From positions 62,001-126,000 of the forward strand of contig JAEWZX010000030.1 of the NCBI GenBank assembly GCA_023394965.1: 64,000 bases of DNA. The letters are read 5' to 3'. Under the pieces are notes generated by a model, which saw only the letters and a program-made list of their open reading frames with translations, had not been told where the DNA came from and did not search any database. The position numbers and the translations under genes were made by a program. The stretch is from Pseudomonadota bacterium. Lineage in GTDB: Bacteria; Pseudomonadota; Alphaproteobacteria; Sphingomonadales; Sphingomonadaceae. This document shows positions 7,540-15,406 of this stretch, piece by piece (within the stretch, counting starts at the first letter, position 1; each line of letters opens with the position of its first letter).

Positions 7540-8509
7540 TGTTGCATTCGTCGCAACGGCTGGCGTTGCTATCTTCTCTCTAGGTATTTGCGGCACCTCT
7601 GCGCAGGCAAAGCAATCCAGCGTTGAAGAGGCCGCCGTAAATGGTCCTGCCGCAGATTATCCGATAGTTATTGGAGACCCCTATGTCCTAGACGGGGTCA
7701 CTTATACGCCTGTCGACACCATGAATTACGACCAGGTCGGCTATGTAACAAAAGATGTTCCCAATTCGCACGGTATCACTGGTGCTCATCACACCCTGCC
7801 GTTTCCCAGCTATATAGAAGTCACTGCTCTCGACACGGGGCGCACTATTCTGGTCCGGCTTGAACGGCGTGGGCCGATGACTTCCGATAGGTTGCTCGCA
7901 CTTTCTGAGGCGGCATTGCAACAACTGGGAGTGGGGGAGGGCGCCCCAGTGCGCATGCGGCGTGTCAATCCTCCAGAAAATGATCGCGCGGAGTTACGCG
8001 CTGGTCGTGAAGCACCACTGCGCATGAGCACTCCGGATGGTCTCCTCGAGGTTTTGCGGAAACGTTTGCCGGAAAAGGGATCTGCACCGCTCGGTGACCC
8101 ACGACAGGCTGAAATAAGCGGCAAAGTACCCGAGCCCGGAGTATTGGAAGCAATCGACCCTCAAAATGCAGCTGAAGTTGGTGAGGTGAGAGAAATAGGT
8201 GCGGAGCCCTTTGTGCCTTCCGATATGCGCCAATCGATAATGGCAGACCGGATAGAAGGGGCATCGGCACCTGTTCGTGAAAACCTGCAAGAAGAGAAAC
8301 TTGGCCAATACGCAGTGCAACTGGGCACATTTTCTGTTCGTGCGAACGCTGAGAAACTGGCGCGGGATGTAGGCGGAAATATCGTCAGAAGCGGCAGGTT
8401 CGCCATCGTCAGAGTGGGGCCATTTGCAAGCCGTGGACAGGCGGAACAGACGCTCGCCAAGCTACGCAAGCGCGGTTATAGCGATGCTCTGATACTTTCA
8501 CTCGACTGA
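7523..8509 (+). CDS. SPOR-domain RlpA-like septal protein, probably lacking the catalytic Asp
   Basis: 328 aa with a signal peptide, an RlpA-like double-psi beta-barrel (about 45-150) and a C-terminal SPOR domain (about 261-328, starting GQYAVQLGTF). SPOR domains bind denuded glycans at the division septum. RlpA enzymes use a His and an Asp; the motif around the Asp is normally NDRGP. Here it is ERRGP (residues 114-118), so the Asp is replaced while the AHHTLP histidine region remains. I infer a non-catalytic septal protein or regulator. ATG 7523 was chosen over an upstream in-frame start at 7505. One base separates its stop from the carboxypeptidase start. Confidence 0.85.
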   Translation: MKLPINVAFVATAGVAIFSLGICGTSAQAKQSSVEEAAVNGPAADYPIVIGDPYVLDGVTYTPVDTMNYDQVGYVTKDVPNSHGITGAHHTLPFPSYIEVTALDTGRTILVRLERRGPMTSDRLLALSEAALQQLGVGEGAPVRMRRVNPPENDRAELRAGREAPLRMSTPDGLLEVLRKRLPEKGSAPLGDPRQAEISGKVPEPGVLEAIDPQNAAEVGEVREIGAEPFVPSDMRQSIMADRIEGASAPVRENLQEEKLGQYAVQLGTFSVRANAEKLARDVGGNIVRSGRFAIVRVGPFASRGQAEQTLAKLRKRGYSDALILSLD

Positions 8510-8510
8510 C

Positions 8511-9704
8511 ATGCCGCGGCTCTCGCGCGGCACGGGAGCACACTTGCGCAAACGTCTGATTTCGCTGGCTCTGTTGACAGCAGCCGTCATAGTAACTCCG
8601 CTCGGCGCAAAGGGCGAAACAGTCGCCCGTATACCCCGCGTTGAAGAGGCGCCAATCGCCTATCTTTTGGATGCTTCGAGCGGACAGGTGCTGTACGAAC
8701 GGGATATAGATCGGCGCTTCATGCCAGCATCGATCACTAAGGTAATGACGACTTTCCTGGCCTTCGAATGGATGGAGGAGGGTCGCCTGTTTCCGCAGCA
8801 GGTCTACGGCGTCAGACCAGACACATTTCGCCGCTGGAATCGAAAAGGTTCCACCATGTTTCTGCCGGCGGATGCGCGAGTGACAGTCGACGATCTGTTG
8901 CATGGGATAACGACCGTGTCCGCCAATGACGGGGCTGTCGTCCTGGCTGAAGGAGCTGCGGGTTCGGTCGAGGACTGGGTCGCTGCAATGAATTCAAAAG
9001 CCCATGGTATGGGGATGGCAAACAGCCACTTTGGCACTCCCAATGGCTGGATGGATGACGGGAGGACATTTGTAACCGCCCGCGATCTGGGGACTTTGGC
9101 GCGAGCCATGGTGAGGCGGCATCCGTCCAAATATCGCCATTTCGTAGGCGCAACGGGGATGAAGTATAACGGCATAGAGCAACGCAATCACGACCCGATT
9201 TCGGGAGTCGTCGAAGGTGCCGATGGGATTAAAACAGGCTTTACCAATCAGGCTGGCTACGGCTTTCTTGGATCGGCGCAGCGGGATGGGCAAAGGCTTG
9301 TCATGGTTGTCGCAGCAAGTCCGACTGGCAGAGACCGAAACAAGGCCTCGCGGGAATTCATCGAATGGGGGTTTCAAAACTTCGAGAGCCGCGCCCTGTT
9401 TACCGATGGTGAACGTATCGGCAGTGCCGAAGTCCAGGAAGGGGGCATGGCCAAAGTGGGCCTGGTCGCTCCAGGGGGTGTTCGCATATCCATTCCGAGA
9501 GGGACCAATCCGCATATCGCGCTTTCCCTGCGTTATGAGGGGCCTTTGCAAGCCCCGGTCGCGAAAGGCGAAGAAGTTGCCGAGTTGATCGTTTCGATCT
9601 CCGGCATGCCTGAGCTTCACATACCACTTGTGGCTAATGAAGATATTATCAAGGCCACGCCTGTCCAACGCGTGTTCAACGCCTTGCGGAGCTGGATCAC
9701 GTGA
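8511..9704 (+). CDS. D-alanyl-D-alanine carboxypeptidase (PBP5/6 class)
   Basis: 397-aa penicillin-binding protein that trims the terminal D-Ala from peptidoglycan pentapeptides in the periplasm. The active-site triads are all present: SITK (Ser74, Lys77), SAN (Ser137) and KTG (241-243). After the transpeptidase domain comes a beta-rich PBP5_C-type domain (about 285-375), and the extreme C-terminus (RVFNALRSWIT) could be the amphipathic membrane anchor. A signal peptide follows a basic N-terminus. It is embedded between the septal SPOR gene and tmk, whose GTG start overlaps its stop by 4 bp. Confidence 0.94.
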   Translation: MPRLSRGTGAHLRKRLISLALLTAAVIVTPLGAKGETVARIPRVEEAPIAYLLDASSGQVLYERDIDRRFMPASITKVMTTFLAFEWMEEGRLFPQQVYGVRPDTFRRWNRKGSTMFLPADARVTVDDLLHGITTVSANDGAVVLAEGAAGSVEDWVAAMNSKAHGMGMANSHFGTPNGWMDDGRTFVTARDLGTLARAMVRRHPSKYRHFVGATGMKYNGIEQRNHDPISGVVEGADGIKTGFTNQAGYGFLGSAQRDGQRLVMVVAASPTGRDRNKASREFIEWGFQNFESRALFTDGERIGSAEVQEGGMAKVGLVAPGGVRISIPRGTNPHIALSLRYEGPLQAPVAKGEEVAELIVSISGMPELHIPLVANEDIIKATPVQRVFNALRSWIT

Positions 9705-10339
9705 CACGCGGCCGTTTCATTGCATTCGAAGGTGGCGAAGGGATGGGCAAATCGACCCAGGCCCAGTTACTTGCGACAGAACTGCGGCGGCTGGGGCACA
9801 CTGCCGAACTCACCCGCGAACCCGGTGGCACGCCAGGGGCAGAGGCAATCCGCGATCTGCTGCTGCACCCTCCGGGTTGTGGATGGACTGCCGAGGCAGA
9901 AGCCCTGCTTTTCGCTGCGGCCCGTGCCGACCATGTGGCGCGTAAGATCCTGCCCGCGATTGAGGCTGGTACTTGGATAATTTGCGATCGTTTTATCGAT
10001 TCGAGCCGCGCCTATCAGGGCATCGCCGGGGGACTGAGCGATGAAATCGTGCGGGCTCTCCATGGCATTGGCAGTGCGGGTCTAGTCCCCGATCTCACCC
10101 TCGTGTTCGACGTGCCAAGCGATGCAGTGGCTTCACGCCTTGCCAAGCGGGATGGAGACAGGAGCGATGCCATCGGTAGTAGATCGATGGATTATCACGC
10201 AGCCGTGAACCAGGCATTTCGCGATTTCGCTCTCGCCGAGCCAGAGCGCTTTATCGTCGTAGACGGGTCTGGAGCGATAGAGGAAGTCCATCGGCGTGTA
10301 ATGGATGCGCTGTTCAGTCGCTTCGGGGAGTTGGCATGA
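9701..10339 (+). CDS. tmk: Thymidylate kinase
   Basis: Phosphorylates dTMP to dTDP, an essential cytosolic step of dTTP synthesis. 212 aa. P-loop GGEGMGKST at residues 11-19; the dTMP-binding DR motif is Asp96-Arg97 in CDRFIDSS; a LID-like segment KRDGDRSDA follows near residue 148. It starts with GTG at 9701, overlapping the carboxypeptidase stop (GTGA). Its end overlaps holB by ATGA. A tmk-holB pair is common in bacteria. Confidence 0.96.
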   Translation: MTRGRFIAFEGGEGMGKSTQAQLLATELRRLGHTAELTREPGGTPGAEAIRDLLLHPPGCGWTAEAEALLFAAARADHVARKILPAIEAGTWIICDRFIDSSRAYQGIAGGLSDEIVRALHGIGSAGLVPDLTLVFDVPSDAVASRLAKRDGDRSDAIGSRSMDYHAAVNQAFRDFALAEPERFIVVDGSGAIEEVHRRVMDALFSRFGELA

Positions 10340-11289
10340 CGCTGCTGGGCCATGACGCGGCTTGGCGTGAATGGCGTAAGGCCATGGAGGGCGAGCGGAT
10401 GCATCATGCATGGCTGCTTTCCGGGCGCCGCGGCGTGGGCAAGGCCAGCTTTGCCATTGCAGCAGCACGAGAGCTGGTTGGTGGTGGTCAGAGTGAAACA
10501 GGACAGCATCCCGACATCCACATGCTCACTTTCGCTGCAAAGGATGACAAGGAAGACCGCAAGCGCGCGGAAGGCAAGCCCTTCGAACTGGCTCGCAGCA
10601 TCCGCATCGCACAGGTCCGTGCAATGCAGGCCCGCCTGAGTACAAGACCGACTATGGGGGAAAGGCGGGCAATCATCATCGACCCTGCCGACGATCTTGA
10701 ACGAAATGCCGCCAACGCGTTGCTAAAGAGCCTGGAGGAGCCCCCATCCGGCACCTATTTTCTTCTGGTCGCCCACAGTCCTGCGCGGCTTCTGCCCACA
10801 ATCCGCTCCCGGTGTCGGGTCCTCCGCTTTCCGACAATTCCGGATGCCGAAATGGATCGCCTGCTAACGGAATTGTCACCCGGAGCGGACGCCCCGACCC
10901 GCGCGGCAGCAATTTCGGCTGCGGCCGGTTCACCCGGGGCTGCGCTGGAATTTGTCGATATGGAACTGGGCAAGGTCGCACAGGAAATGCGCGCTATTCT
11001 GGAGCGTGGCGATCCCGATTTCCGCATGCGTGGCACCTTGGCCGGCTTGATAGGTGGCCGTCCCGACAGAAACCGCATCCGCGCTGTGCTCGAACTTGCC
11101 CGATCGGTCGTAGGACAAAGGCTTGATGGAAGCTTGTCCGATCCGCGACCAATCATAGACACACATAGCGAACTCGTGCGCCTAACGGGCGAACAGCCGA
11201 CATACAATTTCGACGCGGGATTGCTGGCAATGGAAATCGGCACCTTGCTCGCCAACGCTGGCGCGGCTAGCGAGCAGGCCGATGGCTGA
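10336..11289 (+). CDS. holB: DNA polymerase III delta' subunit
   Basis: Clamp-loader subunit of 317 aa in the AAA+ superfamily. It has a P-loop-like GRRGVGKASF near residues 31-40, the DDLERNAANALLKSLEEPP region typical of delta'/gamma subunits (around 117-135), and an arginine-finger-like SRCRVLRF segment near residue 157. No zinc-module cysteines of the Gram-negative gamma type are apparent, which is usual for delta' in alphaproteobacteria. It overlaps tmk by 4 bp and metG by 8 bp. Confidence 0.95.
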   Translation: MTLLGHDAAWREWRKAMEGERMHHAWLLSGRRGVGKASFAIAAARELVGGGQSETGQHPDIHMLTFAAKDDKEDRKRAEGKPFELARSIRIAQVRAMQARLSTRPTMGERRAIIIDPADDLERNAANALLKSLEEPPSGTYFLLVAHSPARLLPTIRSRCRVLRFPTIPDAEMDRLLTELSPGADAPTRAAAISAAAGSPGAALEFVDMELGKVAQEMRAILERGDPDFRMRGTLAGLIGGRPDRNRIRAVLELARSVVGQRLDGSLSDPRPIIDTHSELVRLTGEQPTYNFDAGLLAMEIGTLLANAGAASEQADG

Positions 11290-12841
11290 AACCTACTACC
11301 TTACCACCGCGATCCACTATCCAAATGGCAGGCCGCACATCGGCCATGCCTATGAAACGATCGCCGCCGACGTGATTGCACGTTTCCAGCGCCTGCGAGG
11401 CCGCGAGGTTCGCTTCCAGACGGGAACCGACGAACACGGCCTAAAGATGGCCCAGAAGGCCCGCGACCTCGGCAAGTCTCCACGCGAGCTTGCGGATGAA
11501 ATGTCGGGATATTTCAGAGAATTGTTCAAAGTTCTGAACATTTCTTATGACCGCTTCATTCGGACTACCGACGATGATCATCATCGTGCCAGCCGGGCCA
11601 TCTGGAAGGCGATGGCGGCGAAGGGCGATCTCTATCTCGATCGCTATGAAGGTTGGTATTCTGTCCGCGATGAAGCCTATTACGACGAAAAGGAACTGGT
11701 CGAAGGTGAGGGGGGTGAAAAACTGTCGCCCCAAGGTACTCCCGTAGAATGGACCGAGGAAGAAACATGGTTCTTCCGTTTGTCGAAATACGCTGAACCG
11801 CTACTGGAACTGTTGAAGACGCCTGGTTTTCTCGAACCGGCAAGTCGCCGCAACGAGATGATCGCTTTTGTCGAGCGCGGGTTGCAGGATCTCTCGGTCA
11901 GCCGGACAAGTTTCGACTGGGGTGTGAAGGTGCCCGATAGCGATGGCCATGTGATGTACGTCTGGGTCGACGCGCTGACCAATTACATCACCGGGGTCGG
12001 TTATCCGGATGGCGGTGAATTGTGGGACAAGTTCTGGCCGGCCGATCTGCACCTTATCGGCAAGGATATTGTCCGTTTCCATACGATCTACTGGCCAGCT
12101 TTCCTTATGAGCGCCGATTTGCCTCTGCCGAAAAAGGTGTTTGGGCACGGCTTCCTGCTCAATCGCGGGGTCAAGGAATCGAAATCGCTCGGCAATGTCA
12201 CCGATCCGATGGCGCTTGCCGAAACTTTCGGCGTGGATGCCTTGCGGTATTTCCTGCTGGCCGAGGTGACATTCGGACAGGATGGAAGCTATTCAGCAGA
12301 AGCTCTTGTAAATAAAGTGAATGCGGAGCTGGCAAACAGTTTTGGTAATCTTGCGCAGCGAACACTGTCGATGATTGCCAAGAACATGGAAGGCAAGCTT
12401 GAGGATTTCGTACTCGCGGCTGAGGATCAAGCACTGCTATCAAAGGTGCATGAAGCCTGTGCGCAGATCCTGCCGCGCGAATTCGAACAGCTTGCTTTTT
12501 CGGTTGGGATCGAAGCGTGGCTGAAGGCTGTGTATGCCTGCAATGCATATGTCGATGAACAGGCTCCCTGGGCTCTCAAGAAAACCGATCCGGAGCGTAT
12601 GAAGGCTGTCCTTCTGACGTTGTTCATGGCTATTCGCTCTCTTGCTATTGCGATCCAGCCGGTCGTGCCGGAAAAAGCGGCGGCTGTCCTTGATCAGCTT
12701 GGCGTTTCGCCGGAGCGTCGCACCTATGCCGATTTGAACAACGCAGGGTGGTTTGGGGAAATGGTTGCGGCAGGTCATGCGCTAGACAAGCCGACACCGG
12801 TATTCCCGCGCCTTGAACTCCCGAATGAAGAGGCCGCTTGA
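11282..12841 (+). CDS. metG: Methionyl-tRNA synthetase
   Basis: Class I synthetase of 519 aa that charges tRNA-Met. HIGH is at residues 19-22 and the KMSKS-type loop is KESKS at 298-302. The protein is short and ends after the anticodon-binding helical domain, without the C-terminal dimerisation domain, and it lacks the zinc-knuckle cysteine clusters of the E. coli enzyme. It therefore resembles the compact alphaproteobacterial/mitochondrial type. It overlaps holB by 8 bp. The next gene's ATG shares a base with its TGA (TGATG). Confidence 0.96.
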   Translation: MAETYYLTTAIHYPNGRPHIGHAYETIAADVIARFQRLRGREVRFQTGTDEHGLKMAQKARDLGKSPRELADEMSGYFRELFKVLNISYDRFIRTTDDDHHRASRAIWKAMAAKGDLYLDRYEGWYSVRDEAYYDEKELVEGEGGEKLSPQGTPVEWTEEETWFFRLSKYAEPLLELLKTPGFLEPASRRNEMIAFVERGLQDLSVSRTSFDWGVKVPDSDGHVMYVWVDALTNYITGVGYPDGGELWDKFWPADLHLIGKDIVRFHTIYWPAFLMSADLPLPKKVFGHGFLLNRGVKESKSLGNVTDPMALAETFGVDALRYFLLAEVTFGQDGSYSAEALVNKVNAELANSFGNLAQRTLSMIAKNMEGKLEDFVLAAEDQALLSKVHEACAQILPREFEQLAFSVGIEAWLKAVYACNAYVDEQAPWALKKTDPERMKAVLLTLFMAIRSLAIAIQPVVPEKAAAVLDQLGVSPERRTYADLNNAGWFGEMVAAGHALDKPTPVFPRLELPNEEAA

Positions 12842-13617
12842 TGCTGGTCGATAGCCATTGCCATCTCGAATATGAGGGTCTGGTAGACGACCAGTCCGGC
12901 GCGCTGGAACGGGCGCGGAGTTTGGGCGTCCAGGCATTCCTCAACATCTCGACCAAGCGCTCCGAATGGGCGCAGGTTGTCGGTACGGCTCAGGCCAGAC
13001 GCGATGTTTACGCCAGTGTTGGTATCCATCCCCATTACGCAGACCAACATATCGATCTTACTCGCGAGGATTTGCTAGCTGAAACGCGCAAGCCGAAGGT
13101 TGTCGGGATTGGTGAAACCGGCCTCGATTATTATTACGATCAGTCGGATCGCGAAGCCCAACAACGGTCCTTCCGTCTTCACATAGATGTGGCGCGGGAG
13201 GCTCAGCTCCCGCTCATCATCCATACCCGGGATGCCGAGGATGATACTTTCGCAATTCTTGAAGAGGAGATGGGGAAGGGGGCTTTCCCGGCTCTGATCC
13301 ATTGTTTTACTGCGTCGGCCGAGTTCGGAGAGAAGGTTCTGGCTCTGGGTCTAACGGTGTCGATCTCAGGCATCGTGACCTTTAAGAACGCCCGGGAACT
13401 GCAGGCTTTTGCAAAGAAAATTCCTCAAGACAGGCTGCTGGTAGAAACCGATAGCCCGTTTCTTGCGCCTATTCCCCATCGTGGGAAGACTTGCGAGCCC
13501 GGTTTCGTACGGGACACGGCCTCCTTTCTTGCCGAGCTTCGCCAGGAAAGCCTTGAACAGCTAGCCGAGTACACGACCCGGAACTTCTATTCGCTGTTTA
13601 GCAAGGCAGCGGCATGA
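12841..13617 (+). CDS. TatD-family metal-dependent hydrolase
   Basis: 258-aa TIM-barrel deoxyribonuclease-like protein. The metal-binding DSHCH is at residues 4-8, GIGETGLDYYY lies near 90-100, IHTRDAE is the third metal block, and LVETDSPFLAP carries the C-terminal Asp. The family trims DNA 3' ends and may act in repair or cell death. Its position directly after metG is very common in bacteria. I chose ATG 12841 (overlapping the metG stop as TGATG) rather than the TTG one codon earlier. Confidence 0.93.
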   Translation: MLVDSHCHLEYEGLVDDQSGALERARSLGVQAFLNISTKRSEWAQVVGTAQARRDVYASVGIHPHYADQHIDLTREDLLAETRKPKVVGIGETGLDYYYDQSDREAQQRSFRLHIDVAREAQLPLIIHTRDAEDDTFAILEEEMGKGAFPALIHCFTASAEFGEKVLALGLTVSISGIVTFKNARELQAFAKKIPQDRLLVETDSPFLAPIPHRGKTCEPGFVRDTASFLAELRQESLEQLAEYTTRNFYSLFSKAAA

Positions 13618-14381
13618 AGCTCCTGATGCTAGGTTCCGGCACTTCCACCGGAGTGCCGCGGATCGGGAATGATTGGGGTGAATGCGATCCTGACGAGCCA
13701 CGGAACCGGCGCAGCCGCGTCTCAATCATTGTGGAAAACGATGCAGGCCAGCGTATTCTGGTTGATACCTCAACCGATTTGCGTGCGCAGTTGTTGGCCA
13801 ATGGTATCGATAAGGTAGACGCGGTTTTCTGGACCCACGACCATGCCGACCATTGCCATGGTATCGATGATCTGCGCGTCATGCGTTATGACCGAAGTAA
13901 CCCGCTGCCCGGTTTTGCCAGTAAGATTACGTGCGAACGTTTGCGGCGTCGTTTCGATTATGTATTCGAAGGGCAGTTCGGCTATCCGACGCTTATGAAC
14001 CTCAAAAATATTGACGATGTTCAGCTGGTTGCGGGGTTTTCCTTTCACTTTGTCGAGATGCCGCATGGGCCGGTGACCAGCACCGGATTTCGCTTCGAAG
14101 CTGACGGAAAGTCTCTCGTTTATGCGACGGATTTCAGCGAGATAACGCCAGCAATGCTGAAATGCTTCAAGGCGCCCGACATCCTTGTGGTTGACTGTCT
14201 CCGCCGCCGTCCGCACCCGACACATGCCAATCTCGACATGGCGATCGATCTTGCTCGCCGCATCAAAGCGCGCAGGACAGTGCTCACACATATGGACAAA
14301 AGCATGGATTACCGGAGCCTGTGCGCTGAGGTCCCGAAAGATGTTACGGTCGGTTTCGATGGATTGGAGATGAAGGCTTGA
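13614..14381 (+). CDS. MBL-fold metallo-hydrolase (PhnP/RNase Z-like)
   Basis: 255-aa metallo-beta-lactamase-fold phosphodiesterase-like enzyme. The metal motif THDHADHCHGID spans residues 74-85. A GSGTSTGVPRIG glycine-rich N-terminus and downstream VVDCLRRRPHPTHA and LTHMDKSMDY segments supply the other metal ligands. Similar proteins include PhnP, which opens cyclic ribosyl phosphates, but no phosphonate genes are present, so the substrate is open. It overlaps the TatD gene by 4 bp and the following 55-codon gene by 4 bp (TTGA). Confidence 0.92.
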   Translation: MKLLMLGSGTSTGVPRIGNDWGECDPDEPRNRRSRVSIIVENDAGQRILVDTSTDLRAQLLANGIDKVDAVFWTHDHADHCHGIDDLRVMRYDRSNPLPGFASKITCERLRRRFDYVFEGQFGYPTLMNLKNIDDVQLVAGFSFHFVEMPHGPVTSTGFRFEADGKSLVYATDFSEITPAMLKCFKAPDILVVDCLRRRPHPTHANLDMAIDLARRIKARRTVLTHMDKSMDYRSLCAEVPKDVTVGFDGLEMKA

Positions 14382-14545
14382 ACGAATATCAGGTCGTATC
14401 GCTGATATCGCTGACCGGGTTCCTGATCCTGCTCGCATCGGGCTTTCGTGCTCACGAAGTCGGATGGAAGAAGGGCTTGTATATGGCAGGCGCTTGGGCC
14501 GGAATTTTCGCAATAGTGATCCTATTCGTCGATCAAGTCAGGTGA
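14378..14545 (+). CDS. Small two-helix membrane protein (55 aa)
   Basis: TTG start overlapping the MBL-hydrolase stop as TTGA, the same coupling seen at other junctions of this operon. The 55-residue product has two hydrophobic segments (about 6-22 and 35-52) separated by a charged turn, RAHEVGWKK, with a short soluble end VDQVR. It reads as a helical-hairpin inner-membrane protein. The coupling, the sustained hydrophobic pattern and the position between two conserved genes argue for a real gene. No function can be assigned. It would be missed by size-filtered gene finders. Confidence 0.68.
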   Translation: MNEYQVVSLISLTGFLILLASGFRAHEVGWKKGLYMAGAWAGIFAIVILFVDQVR

Positions 14546-14563
14546 TGCCACCCTTTATTTAAC

Positions 14564-14577
14564 ATAATATATATTAT
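14564..14577. promoter_or_regulatory. AT-rich 14-bp palindrome upstream of mazG
   Basis: ATAATATATATTAT is a perfect palindrome in a notably AT-rich pocket 64-77 bp before the mazG ATG. It could be part of a promoter (TATA-rich -10) or an operator. The only other evidence is that this is the longest gap inside the otherwise overlapping operon. Confidence 0.35.
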
Positions 14578-14641
14578 CAATCTGATTTGGCGTGTTTTCC
14601 TGAGGCAGATGGACTACGCCCTTTTCATTGCTGGATGATCC

Positions 14642-15406
14642 ATGTCGCACCAGACAGACCGCCTTTTAAAGATCATGGCTCGTTTGCGCGATCCCAACAC
14701 CGGCTGCGAATGGGATACGGCGCAGAACTTTGCCTCGATCGCTCCCTATACCATTGAAGAAGCCTACGAAGTTGCTGATGCAATCGAGCGGTCCGATATG
14801 CAGGACCTGCGCGGTGAACTTGGCGATCTCCTTTTTCAGGTCGTGTTCCATTCGCGGATGGCCGAAGAAGCTGGCAATTTCTCCTTCGAAGATGTCGCTC
14901 GGGATATTTGCGACAAAATGGAGGCCCGCCATCCGCACATCTTTGGCGATGAAAGCGGAGTTATGGAAGACGCACGTTGGGAGGACATCAAGGCCGCTGA
15001 AAGAAAAGCGCTGGGGGCGACCAGCGCCATCGATGGCGTTGCTCTCGCCCTTCCAGCCTTGCTGCGATCACACAAGCTGCAAAAGCGGGCTGGACGCGTT
15101 GGTTTCGAGTGGCCGGATATCGACGGACCGCTTGAAAAGCTGAGCGAGGAGCTGAAAGAGCTTTCCCAAGCGGAAACCCAAGAAGACAAGGTGATGGAGG
15201 CTGGTGATGTCCTGTTTGTCGCAGTCAACATCGTCCGCCGTTATGGAGTCGATCCGGAAGAGGCCTTGCGAGCATCCAACGCGAAATTCGAACGTCGTTT
15301 CAAAAAGATGGAGGAATTATCCCACAACGACGGAAAGGATTTTTCTGAGTTGGATCTGGATAATCAAGAACGGTACTGGCAGCGGGCTAAAAAAGAAATC
15401 GGTTAA
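14642..15406 (+). CDS. mazG: Nucleoside triphosphate pyrophosphohydrolase MazG
   Basis: 254-aa enzyme that hydrolyses NTPs and dNTPs to monophosphates, cleaning the pool of aberrant nucleotides and lowering ppGpp levels in E. coli. Two MazG modules are visible. The N-terminal one has EEAYEVADAIE and the metal-binding ELGDLLFQVVFH (around 59-70). The second has EAGDVLFVAVNIVRRYG (around 187-203). It ends in LDNQERYWQRAKKE, typical of the family. It has its own upstream gap of about 96 bp. Its TAA interlocks with the convergent hflX stop (TTAA). Confidence 0.95.
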   Translation: MSHQTDRLLKIMARLRDPNTGCEWDTAQNFASIAPYTIEEAYEVADAIERSDMQDLRGELGDLLFQVVFHSRMAEEAGNFSFEDVARDICDKMEARHPHIFGDESGVMEDARWEDIKAAERKALGATSAIDGVALALPALLRSHKLQKRAGRVGFEWPDIDGPLEKLSEELKELSQAETQEDKVMEAGDVLFVAVNIVRRYGVDPEEALRASNAKFERRFKKMEELSHNDGKDFSELDLDNQERYWQRAKKEIG

